DNA of 5,508 nucleotides from an uncultured bacterium. Lineage in GTDB: Bacteria; Bacillota; Clostridia; Lachnospirales; Lachnospiraceae. The stretch spans positions 1-5,508 of the forward strand of contig CAMGRE010000156.1 in NCBI GenBank assembly GCA_946061355.1, given 5' to 3'. Positions 1 to 5,485 of this stretch are shown piece by piece (within the stretch, counting starts at the first letter, position 1; the number at the start of each line of letters is the position of its first letter). Made by a program: the position numbers and the translations under genes. The notes beneath the pieces were generated by a model, which was not told the origin of the DNA, made no database searches, and saw only the letters and a program-made list of their open reading frames with translations.

Positions 1-2
1 TA

Positions 3-605
3 AATCCCGTGAACCTTTACGGCGGCACGAAGCTCGTGTCGGACAAGCTGTTTATCGCGGCAAATGCCTATGCCGGTTCCAAGGATATCTGCTTCTCGAT
101 CGTCAGATATGGCAATGTGGCGGGAAGCCGCGGATCCGTCATTCCGTTTTTCCATAATATCATCAAAAACGGCGGAAAAGAGCTCCCGATCACGGATTAC
201 CGCATGACGAGGTTCTGGATCAGCCTGACCCAGGGCGTGGAACTGGTGATCAAGGCGCTCGAGGAGTCCAAGGGCGGTGAGACATTTATCTCCAAGATCC
301 CCTCTTTCAAGATCACCGATCTGGCGCAGGCGATGCTGCCGGGATGTGAGATGCCGGAGGTCGGTATTCGCGAGGGCGAGAAGCTTCATGAGATCATGGT
401 GACGGTAGAGGATTCCATGACGACCTACGAATATGAAAAGCACTTTATCGTATATCCGCAGATGGTGTGGAGCGAGAGCCGCAGACCAAAGCCTACGGGA
501 AAGAAGGTTCCGGAAGGATTTTCCTACAGTTCCGGAAACAATACGGAGTGGCTCAGCGTTCCGCAGATTCAGGAGCTGTTAAAAGGTGTGGAACTGGAAA
601 AATAA
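3..605 (+). CDS. pseB: PseB, UDP-N-acetylglucosamine 4,6-dehydratase (5-inverting), 3' part
   Basis: First enzyme of pseudaminic acid synthesis: it converts UDP-GlcNAc to the 4-keto-6-deoxy-L-arabino sugar in the cytosol using bound NADP. The reading frame is open to the left edge (codons from base 3, reading NPVNLYGGTK), so the GTG at base 9 is internal and not a start. Visible are the YGGTK element with the catalytic Tyr and Lys of extended short-chain dehydrogenases, the family-typical RYGNVAGSRGSVIPFF block, the MTRFWISLTQG substrate-loop region and GEKLHEIM near the C-terminus. About 200 residues are present; the family is about 330 long, so the Rossmann glycine motif and roughly 130 N-terminal residues lie outside the window. 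The RYGNV-GSRGSVIPFF pattern and the following pseC favour PseB over the related LegB and capsule dehydratases. Ends with TAA at 603-605. Confidence 0.95.
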   Translation, partial: NPVNLYGGTKLVSDKLFIAANAYAGSKDICFSIVRYGNVAGSRGSVIPFFHNIIKNGGKELPITDYRMTRFWISLTQGVELVIKALEESKGGETFISKIPSFKITDLAQAMLPGCEMPEVGIREGEKLHEIMVTVEDSMTTYEYEKHFIVYPQMVWSESRRPKPTGKKVPEGFSYSSGNNTEWLSVPQIQELLKGVELEK

Positions 606-623
606 AAAAGTAATAGGGAAAAG

Positions 624-650
624 GTAACTGTGAAGAGACTGAACAGTTAC
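624..650 (+). repeat. Perfect 8-bp inverted repeat (hairpin 1) after pseB
   Basis: GTAACTGT at 624-631 is the exact reverse complement of ACAGTTAC at 643-650, with an 11-base spacer. It lies just after the AGGGAAAAGG purine run at 615-624 and covers the GTG (630-632) of a possible short ORF, so it could hide or expose that start. It is seen directly in the sequence; function unknown. No T-run follows, so it is not an intrinsic terminator. Confidence 0.7.
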
Positions 651-660
651 AAGAAGAGAT

Positions 661-705
661 CGTACGCGGTTGCGGAAGGGGCAGACCTTTCTGCCTCCGC
701 GTATG
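661..705 (+). repeat. Bulged stem-loop (hairpin 2) between pseB and pseC
   Basis: CGTACGCGG at 661-669 pairs with CCGCGTATG at 697-705 (nine pairs, one a G-U). Inside it, GGGCAGA at 679-685 pairs with TCTGCCT at 690-696 (one G-U) around a 4-base loop, leaving a 9-base bulge at 670-678 on the 5' side. This would be a stable RNA structure. The following bases (GCGTGATTC) contain no U-tract, so termination is unlikely. A role in processing, pausing or attenuation is only inferred. Confidence 0.6.
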
Positions 706-728
706 CGTGATTCATGACATAAGATGTT

Positions 729-747
729 TCGCGGGCCCGGCCTGCGG
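729..747 (+). repeat. Short GC-rich hairpin (hairpin 3) upstream of pseC
   Basis: GCGGGC at 731-736 pairs with GCCTGC at 740-745 around a CCG loop. The stem is extended by C730-G746 and T729-G747. It sits about 40 bases before the pseC start. It is short, but its high GC content would make it stable in RNA. No T-run follows. Confidence 0.5.
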
Positions 748-772
748 TGAACGTGAATGAGTGAGAAAGAAT

Positions 773-778
773 AGGGAG
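773..778 (+). promoter_or_regulatory. Ribosome binding site of pseC
   Basis: AGGGAG lies 9 bases before the ATG at 788, a normal Shine-Dalgarno site. It supports that start and shows that pseC is translated independently of pseB, unlike the coupled genes downstream. Confidence 0.8.
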
Positions 779-787
779 TGAATTGAG

Positions 788-1981
788 ATGGAAAAACCGG
801 CAATTGAGGGCGGGATACCCGTCCGTGACACAAAGCTGTTTTACGGACATCAATATATAGACGATGCGGATATCAAAGCGGTGACCGATGTGCTGCGCAG
901 CGATTTTCTGACATGCGGCCCGCAGATCGGGAATCTGGAGAAAAGGTTGTGCGAGTTAACGGGAGCAAAATATGCCGTGGTGTGCAGCAACGGCACGGCA
1001 GCGTTACATATGGCTTGTCAGGCAGCCGGGATCGGTAAGGGAGATGAACTCATCACAACGCCCATTACCTTTGCGGCATCGGCGAACTGTGCGCTGTACT
1101 GCGGAGCCACACCGGTGTTTGCGGACATCAACCCGGAGACGTATAATATCGATCCTGCCTGTGTGGAGGCTAAGATCACAGAACATACAAAAGCTGTCGT
1201 TGCAGTGGATTATACCGGGCAGGCGGTTGAGCTTAAAGATCTTCTTAAGATGTGCCATGAGAGAGGCATCACGCTCATTGAGGATGGCGCGCATTCGATC
1301 GGGACATTGTATGACGGCAGACCTGTCGGCTCAATCGCAGATATGACCACGTTCAGTTTTCACCCGGTCAAGACGGTGACAGGCGGTGAGGGCGGTGCGG
1401 TTCTCACGAATGATCCGAAGCTCTATCAGCGGCTGAAACTGTTCCAGACACATGGCATCACCAGAGAGCCGCAACTGCTGCAGCATGAAGCACACGGAAG
1501 TTGGTACTATGAACAGATCGAGCTTGGTATGAATTACCGCATGACGGATATGCAGGCGGCGCTGATCAGCAGTCAGCTTGACAAGCTTCCCATGTTCAGC
1601 AGACGCAGGAAGGAGATCGTGGCAAAATACGATCAGGCATTTTTACAGATACCGGAGCTGTTTGTCCAGAAGGAAATCCCCGAGTCGGATACGACCAGAC
1701 ATTTGTATATCCTGAGGATCCGTCCGGAGAAGCTGACAATAGACAGAAAGAAATTCTTTGAGGCGATGGCGGCGGAGAACATCTGCTGTAACGTACATTA
1801 CATTCCGGTTTATTATCATCCCTATTATGAGAAACTGGGCTATGAAAAAGGTCTGTGCCCGCATGCGGAGAAGTTATACAGCGAGATCATGAGCCTTCCG
1901 CTCTACTATTCCCTGACGGATCAGGACGTGGAGGATGTGATCGCGGCAGTGCGGAAGCTGTGTGAATATTATCGGAAATGA
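788..1981 (+). CDS. pseC: PseC, UDP-4-amino-4,6-dideoxy-N-acetyl-beta-L-altrosamine transaminase
   Basis: PLP-dependent aminotransferase of the DegT/DnrJ/EryC1 family, 397 residues, a normal length. It transfers an amino group from glutamate to C4 of the PseB keto sugar. In order: N-terminal YGHQYIDDADI and SDFLTCGP (substrate entry region), the PLP phosphate-binding SNGTAALHMA near residues 67-76, IEDGAHSIG with the cofactor-contacting Asp at 166, the PLP lysine K195 in SFHPVKTVTGGEGG, then GMNYRMTDMQAAL and the C-terminal HYIPVYYHPYY block. The SFHPVK-GGEGGA context is typical of PseC and separates it from many other sugar aminotransferases of the family. The start at 788 is backed by AGGGAG at 773-778. 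The TGA at 1979-1981 overlaps the ATG at 1978, so pseC and pseF are probably translated from one message. Nothing appears damaged. Confidence 0.95.
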   Translation: MEKPAIEGGIPVRDTKLFYGHQYIDDADIKAVTDVLRSDFLTCGPQIGNLEKRLCELTGAKYAVVCSNGTAALHMACQAAGIGKGDELITTPITFAASANCALYCGATPVFADINPETYNIDPACVEAKITEHTKAVVAVDYTGQAVELKDLLKMCHERGITLIEDGAHSIGTLYDGRPVGSIADMTTFSFHPVKTVTGGEGGAVLTNDPKLYQRLKLFQTHGITREPQLLQHEAHGSWYYEQIELGMNYRMTDMQAALISSQLDKLPMFSRRRKEIVAKYDQAFLQIPELFVQKEIPESDTTRHLYILRIRPEKLTIDRKKFFEAMAAENICCNVHYIPVYYHPYYEKLGYEKGLCPHAEKLYSEIMSLPLYYSLTDQDVEDVIAAVRKLCEYYRK

Positions 1982-1984
1982 GGA
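1980..1984 (+). promoter_or_regulatory. Ribosome binding site deciding the pseF start
   Basis: GAGGA lies 5 bases before the ATG at 1990 and overlaps the pseC stop codon (TGA, 1979-1981). The earlier ATG at 1978 has only a weak CGGA upstream. This favours initiation at 1990, with ribosomes ending pseC placed exactly at the site. Confidence 0.6.
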
Positions 1985-1989
1985 AGATC

Positions 1990-2691
1990 ATGAAAAAAAA
2001 GCGAATTGCCATTATCACTGCCCGCGGCGGCAGTAAGCGCATTCCGAAAAAGAATATCCGGTCATTCTGCGGAAAACCGATTCTGACATATTCGATCCGG
2101 GCTGCGCTCGAAGCGGATATTTTTGACAGAGTCATGGTGTCCACGGACAGTGAAGAGATCGCGCAGATTGCGTTAGAATCGGGCGCCGAGGTTCCCTTTA
2201 TGCGAAGTGATGCGACTTCCGGAGATTATGCCACCACGGCGGAGGTGCTTCTCGAGGTGCTTGCGGAATATGAGAAAAACGGTGAATGCTTTGATACGGT
2301 ATGCTGCATTTATCCGACCGCGCCGTTTGTAACTGCACAGAAGCTGCGGGATGGAATAAAATTGCTCGAGGAGCAGGATGTGGATTCCGTCGTGCCGGTC
2401 GCGCCCTATTCCTATCCGCCCCTGCGGGCGTTTGCGCCGAAGGCCGGCTATACCGTATTAAATTTCCCGGAATACCTGGGGGCTCGTTCCCAGGATCTCG
2501 AGCCGTTCTTCCATGACTGCGGACAGTTCTACTGTATGCAGGTTGAGAATTTCAAGGAAAAGAAGCAGATCTTCACCGACAGGATGCTCTCGATTGAGAT
2601 GATGGAGACAGAGGTGCAGGATATCGACAATGAGATGGACTGGAAACTGGCGGAACTGAAATATCAGATGATGGTGAAAAATTATGAATAA
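1990..2691 (+). CDS. pseF: PseF, CMP-pseudaminic acid synthetase (pseudaminate cytidylyltransferase)
   Basis: Last cytosolic step: it joins pseudaminic acid to CMP from CTP, giving the donor used by glycosyltransferases. About 233 residues, normal for the CMP-NeuAc synthetase family. The N-terminal nucleotide-binding signature reads ITARGGSKRIPKKNI, followed by GKPILTYSI, VMVSTDSEEIA, the YPTAPF segment, DVDSVVPV and the C-terminal IDNEMDWKLAELKY. The short chain and adjacent pseC and pseI favour PseF over sialic (NeuA) or legionaminic (LegF/PtmB) synthetases. Two starts are possible: ATG 1978, overlapping the pseC stop as ATGA and adding MRKI, or ATG 1990, chosen here for its GAGGA site and because family members usually begin only a few residues before the ARGGSK motif. 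The stop TAA at 2689-2691 overlaps pseI by 8 bases. Confidence 0.93.
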   Translation: MKKKRIAIITARGGSKRIPKKNIRSFCGKPILTYSIRAALEADIFDRVMVSTDSEEIAQIALESGAEVPFMRSDATSGDYATTAEVLLEVLAEYEKNGECFDTVCCIYPTAPFVTAQKLRDGIKLLEEQDVDSVVPVAPYSYPPLRAFAPKAGYTVLNFPEYLGARSQDLEPFFHDCGQFYCMQVENFKEKKQIFTDRMLSIEMMETEVQDIDNEMDWKLAELKYQMMVKNYE

Positions 2692-3739
2692 ACAGACGAT
2701 TCAAATCAAGGGACGCACCGTTGGATCCGGTTATCCCACCTACATCATAGCGGAGATGTCTGCCAATCATGCCGGCAGCATCGATCATGCCAAAGAGATC
2801 ATTCATGCGGCGAAGGAGTCGGGGGCTGACTGTATCAAGATTCAGACTTATACGGCAGATACCATGACTATCGACTGCCATAATGAATATTTCAATATTA
2901 CGGACGGGACCTGGAAAGGGGAAAACCTGTATGGTCTGTATCTGAAGGCGTATACGCCCTGGGAGTGGCAGGCCGAACTGAAGGCGGAGGCGGACAAGAC
3001 TGGGATCGATTTTTTCTCGACACCGTTTGACCGGACTTCCGTTGATTTTCTGGAAGGGATCGGCATGGAATTTTATAAGATCGCTTCCTTTGAGCTTGTG
3101 GACATTCCCCTGATCAGATATGTAGCGTCCAAGGGAAAACCGATCATCATGTCCACGGGAATGGGAAGCCTTGCGGAGATCGAGGAAGCCGTGGCCGCTG
3201 TTCGTGAGGCGGGAAATGACCGGCTTGCGCTGCTTCGGTGCGCCAGCGCTTATCCGGCGATCTCGGACAGCATGAATCTCGCCACAATGGCAGATATGGG
3301 TGAGAGATTCAAGGTGCCGGTCGGACTTTCGGATCATTCCATGGGTTCTGTCGGCGCGGTCGCGTCTGTTGCGATGGGAGGCAGTATCATCGAGAAGCAT
3401 TTCTGCCTCGACAGGGCGATCAAGAATCCCGACTCCACCTTTTCCATGGAGCCTGCGGAATTTGCAGCGATGGTGCAAGATGTGCGGCAGGCGGAGAAAG
3501 CGATCGGCATCGTGAACTATGGAGCCACGGAAGCGGAGCAGGGGAATCTGGCGTTCCGGCGTTCTATCTTTGTGACAGAGGATATTCCGGCAGGCGGAAC
3601 GCTGACTCCCGAGAATATCCGGGTGATCAGGCCGAGCAACGGTCTGAAGCCGAAGTATTATGAAGAAGTGTTGGGCAAGACAGCTCTTCGGGAGATTAAG
3701 CGTGGAACGCCGCTCTCCTGGGAACTGATCAGTGAATAG
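2684..3739 (+). CDS. pseI: PseI, pseudaminic acid synthase
   Basis: Condenses 2,4-diacetamido-2,4,6-trideoxy-L-altrose with phosphoenolpyruvate to give pseudaminic acid; a metal-dependent TIM-barrel enzyme of the NeuB family. The 351 residues are full length. The NeuB barrel covers about residues 20-270, with SANHAGS, GADCIKIQTY, FFSTPFD, KIASFEL, KPIIMSTGM, LLRCASAYP, and the probable metal ligands H218 (GLSDHS) and H239 (EKHF). These are 21 residues apart, as are the two metal histidines of Neisseria NeuB. A C-terminal SAF (antifreeze-like) domain covers about residues 285-350 (RSIFVTEDIPAGGTL to LREIKRGTPL). NPDSTFSMEP after the second histidine resembles PseI more than NeuB or LegI. The start lies inside the end of pseF and has no strong Shine-Dalgarno, so translation is probably coupled to pseF. 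Its direct substrate needs a PseG step not encoded in the window. Confidence 0.94.
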   Translation: MNKQTIQIKGRTVGSGYPTYIIAEMSANHAGSIDHAKEIIHAAKESGADCIKIQTYTADTMTIDCHNEYFNITDGTWKGENLYGLYLKAYTPWEWQAELKAEADKTGIDFFSTPFDRTSVDFLEGIGMEFYKIASFELVDIPLIRYVASKGKPIIMSTGMGSLAEIEEAVAAVREAGNDRLALLRCASAYPAISDSMNLATMADMGERFKVPVGLSDHSMGSVGAVASVAMGGSIIEKHFCLDRAIKNPDSTFSMEPAEFAAMVQDVRQAEKAIGIVNYGATEAEQGNLAFRRSIFVTEDIPAGGTLTPENIRVIRPSNGLKPKYYEEVLGKTALREIKRGTPLSWELISE

Positions 3740-3752
3740 GTAAAGTGGAAGT

Positions 3753-4931
3753 ATGATGGATATTGATTTGGAACTGGAACTGAAACCCGCCGATATCAAT
3801 GATGCGGATCTGTTGTTTTCCTGGGCAAACGACATGGATGTCAGGAGGAATTCTTTCCATCAGGAGACGATAGAATATGACGACCATGTCAGGTGGCTCG
3901 CGGGGAAACTGAATTCAGACGACTGTCGGATCCTGATCGCCTGTCTGGGTCAAAGAGCAGTGGGGCAGGTACGGTTTGATATTGAGGATGGCATCGCCTG
4001 GATCGATTATTCGGTGGATACGCAGCTTCGAGGCAGAGGGATTGCCACGGTGATGTTACAGCATGCCATGGAGCTTGCGGACAGGCGGATCAGGGAATTC
4101 GCAGCGCAGGTAAAATTAGAGAACAAAGCGTCCATGCGTGTGTTTGAAAAATGCGGCTTTACAAGATGTGGCGAGGGAGCCTTTCAGGGAACGGACACTT
4201 ATGTGGAATTCCGCAGAAAAAGCGGTTTCGATGACGTCAGGATTCCGACGATCGTGATCTGTACCCAGAAATCCTGGAATATAGCAAATGCAAAAAAATT
4301 CAGGGAAATGTATGCGGGAAGATACCGGGTAGAGATCCTGACGGAAAAAGAACAGTTAACGGCAGAGCGTCTGGACGAATTGCAGCCGGAATATGTGTTT
4401 ATCCCGCACTGGTCTTACATTATTCCGGAGTCTGTGTACAGCGCATATACCTGCGTCGTGTTTCATATGACAGATCTTCCGTTCGGGAGAGGGGGAAGCC
4501 CTCTCCAGAACCTGATCGTGCGGGGATATTCCCACACGAAGATCTCCGCGCTGCATGTGGGGAAGGGACTGGATACGGGAGATATTTATCTGAAAGAGGA
4601 TCTGGAGCTGTCCGGAACTGCGGATGAGATCCTGCGGCGTACTTCGGATATTATCTTTGGGAAAATGATTCCATGGATCCTGCGCAATCATCCGGAGCCT
4701 GTGCCCCAGCAGGGCGAGCCCGTGGTCTTTAAGCGCAGAAAGCCGGAGGACGGGAGACTCCTTCCGGAGATGGATGAACAGAAACTGTACGACATGATCC
4801 GTATGCTCGACGGCGAGGGCTACCCGCCCGCGTTTGTGGACTTCGGAGACTATACACTCGAATTTTCCGGAGCGGACCTGCAGGCAGACATCCTCACCGC
4901 GAAAGTGCGATTTGTGAGAAAACAAGACTGA
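3753..4931 (+). CDS. PseH-like GNAT acetyltransferase fused to a formyltransferase-fold domain
   Basis: A two-domain protein of 392 residues. Residues ~5-155 are a GNAT N-acyltransferase: LKPADINDADLLFSWANDMDVRRNSF at the start, the acetyl-CoA pyrophosphate loop QLRGRGIA (91-98), and the C-terminal LENKASMRVFEKCGF (~123-137). In a pse operon this is the expected PseH, which acetylates the C4 amine made by PseC. Residues ~163-392 resemble the methionyl-tRNA and sugar N-formyltransferase fold (10-formyl-tetrahydrofolate dependent): FHMTDLPFGRGGSPLQN with candidate base H238, GLDTGDIY with D274, and a C-terminal FKRRKPEDG...YPPAF segment. H238 and D274 are 36 residues apart, as are H108 and D144 of E. 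coli Fmt, but the conserved Asn two residues before the His is V236. One frame spans both domains without a break. ATG 3756 is an alternative start with better spacing to GGA at 3747-3749. Domain calls are firm; the reaction of the second domain is not. Confidence 0.85.
   Translation: MMDIDLELELKPADINDADLLFSWANDMDVRRNSFHQETIEYDDHVRWLAGKLNSDDCRILIACLGQRAVGQVRFDIEDGIAWIDYSVDTQLRGRGIATVMLQHAMELADRRIREFAAQVKLENKASMRVFEKCGFTRCGEGAFQGTDTYVEFRRKSGFDDVRIPTIVICTQKSWNIANAKKFREMYAGRYRVEILTEKEQLTAERLDELQPEYVFIPHWSYIIPESVYSAYTCVVFHMTDLPFGRGGSPLQNLIVRGYSHTKISALHVGKGLDTGDIYLKEDLELSGTADEILRRTSDIIFGKMIPWILRNHPEPVPQQGEPVVFKRRKPEDGRLLPEMDEQKLYDMIRMLDGEGYPPAFVDFGDYTLEFSGADLQADILTAKVRFVRKQD
4925..4931 (+). repeat. 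Left flank of the palindromic element, possible target-site duplication
   Basis: AGACTGA here, the last bases of the fusion gene including its TGA stop, matches AGATTGA at 5473-5479 in six of seven positions. The two copies lie directly outside the two ends of the palindromic element in the same orientation, as expected of a slightly decayed duplication made by insertion. A chance match is possible because the repeat is short and imperfect. Confidence 0.35.
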
Positions 4932-5176
4932 GCGTTTTGGAGAGAGAATTATAAATTTGGGATATGCATATGATTTTGACATTTTTTCGCATACTGCTCA
5001 TGTTTCAAAGAAATTCTCATATTTTTCGCTGCGATGTATGATTGTCACCGCTCTGACCAAACTCGACGGATTTACTAAGCATAATCAAATTCTGGCGCGC
5101 GACTTTCCGAGGGAATTGGCAGATTTTCCAAAAACAGGATTTCAGGATGAAGCCGCCGCGGATCAGCACTGTTTGA
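4932..5176 (+). repeat. Left arm of the palindromic element
   Basis: Starts directly after the fusion-gene stop and runs to the central hairpin. It contains the self-complementary ATATGCATAT (4962-4971), followed by a TTTTGACAT / GCATAC pattern shared with the right arm, then the paired blocks GCTGCGATG (5029-5037), GTCACCGC, GACCA, GACGGATTT, AGCATAATC, GATTTTC, AAAAACAGG and TTTCAGGAT. AT-rich stretches alternate with short GC blocks. Codon-like structure is absent, and the 85-codon ORF here is set by the repeat and not by a protein. Confidence 0.85.
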
Positions 5177-5224
5177 GCATCGTTTTCTTGAAATGGTTTT
5201 ATCACATTTCTTAGAAAACGATGC
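5177..5224 (+). repeat. Central hairpin of the palindromic element
   Basis: GCATCGTTTTCT (5177-5188) pairs exactly with AGAAAACGATGC (5213-5224). After a T/TT mismatch, GAAATG (5190-5195) pairs with CATTTC (5205-5210), leaving an apical loop of about nine bases. This 18-pair stem is the best-preserved part of the palindrome and would form even if the outer arms did not. It is not followed by a T-run, so it is not a simple terminator. Confidence 0.9.
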
Positions 5225-5472
5225 GAGTTTGCTGAGAGCGGCGGCAATCAGATATCCTGAAACCTGTTTTTGAGAAAATCGCCAAGGTCGAGGCGAGCCG
5301 CGCTGGAATTCTGATTATGCTAAGAAAATCCGTCTCAGACAGTGGTCATCCGCGGTGACATCATCGCAGCCTGAAAAATATGGAATTTCTAGTTGAAACC
5401 CTCGCAAATGTATGCAAAAATATGTCAAAATCTATTGCATACCGAAACTTTTGATACTCTCTCCAAAAACAC
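5225..5472 (-). repeat. Right arm of the palindromic element
   Basis: Reverse-complement copy of the left arm, diverged by substitutions and small indels. The left arm has about seven extra bases near 5038-5044 (TATGATT), while the right arm has a few extra bases near 5246-5253. Near its outer end it has a better-kept GTATGCAA / TTGCATAC inverted repeat than the left arm. The arm ends 25 bases before the next start codon, so it would form the leader or upstream region of that gene. Confidence 0.85.
5410..5442. repeat. Perfect 8-bp inverted repeat GTATGCAA / TTGCATAC near the right end
   Basis: GTATGCAA at 5410-5417 and TTGCATAC at 5435-5442 are exact inverted copies with a 17-base AT-rich spacer. 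A degraded version (ATATGC...GCATAC) occupies the mirror position in the left arm (4962-4994). The site lies 56-88 bases upstream of the start at 5498. It could be a protein-binding site, such as an element-end site or an operator, or a side hairpin in RNA. Which one cannot be told from the sequence. Confidence 0.6.
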
Positions 5473-5479
5473 AGATTGA
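5473..5479 (+). repeat. Right flank of the palindromic element, possible target-site duplication
   Basis: AGATTGA, differing by one C/T change from AGACTGA at 4925-4931. It lies immediately outside the right end of the element. Confidence 0.35.
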
Positions 5480-5485
5480 TTTCAG

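Larger units (their letters stand above)
4932..5472. mobile_element. Large palindromic (foldback) element, MITE-like, about 541 bp, non-coding
   Basis: This fills almost all of the 566-base gap before the next start. Left end GCGTTTTGGAGAGAG (4932-4946) is matched inverted at the right end (5457-5472, with one base substitution and one extra base). The two arms then pair almost to the middle. Exact blocks include 4972-4982 with the complement near 5422-5432, GTCACCGC (5044-5051) with 5352-5359, GACGGATTT (5065-5073) with 5326-5334, AGCATAATCA (5078-5087) with 5312-5321, AAAAACAGG (5130-5138) with 5263-5271, TTTCAGGAT (5140-5148) with 5254-5262 and GCCGCCGC (5152-5159) with 5238-5245. The overall match of the arms is roughly 70 percent by eye, with small indels. 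No gene is convincing inside. Short inverted ends plus a likely 7-bp flank duplication suggest a non-autonomous foldback element. A long structured RNA is the alternative. The palindrome is certain; mobility is inferred. Confidence 0.6.

Noticed and set aside
1..3739. Legionaminic or sialic acid operon instead of pseudaminic
   Set aside because: The PseB block (RYGNVAGSRGSVIPFF), the PseC lysine context (SFHPVKTVTGGEGG) and NPDSTFSMEP in the synthase fit the Pse branch. No 2-epimerase (NeuC/LegG type) is present.
2573..3835. 420-codon - strand ORF opposite pseI
   Set aside because: The + strand encodes a clear full-length PseI with all motifs. The antisense frame stays open through codon bias, and its protein (many Arg, His and Ser) shows no domain.
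4356..4982. 208-codon - strand ORF
   Set aside because: It is antisense to the formyltransferase domain, which has catalytic motifs on the + strand. No support for a gene.
4932..4990. Intrinsic terminator directly after the fusion gene
   Set aside because: No compact GC stem followed by a T-run is present. The only strong stem-loop is at the centre (5177-5224), and it lacks a T-tract.
4976..5004. TTGACA followed about 17 bases later by CATGTT, a possible promoter
   Set aside because: TTGACA is part of the inverted repeat and occurs in both arms pointing inward. The -10 match is poor here and absent in the right arm.
4957..5214. 85-codon + strand ORF after the fusion gene
   Set aside because: It lies wholly in the left arm of the palindrome, has no clear ribosome binding site and no recognisable protein features. 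Its sequence is explained by the inverted repeat.
5017..5247. 76-codon - strand ORF
   Set aside because: It spans the centre of the palindrome and is its mirror by-product. No protein family is recognised.
5380..5454. 24-codon ORF in the right arm
   Set aside because: No ribosome binding site, and it lies within repeat sequence. Most likely chance.
4932..5472. CRISPR array or tandem repeats
   Set aside because: The repeated blocks are inverted, not direct and evenly spaced, and no spacer pattern exists.
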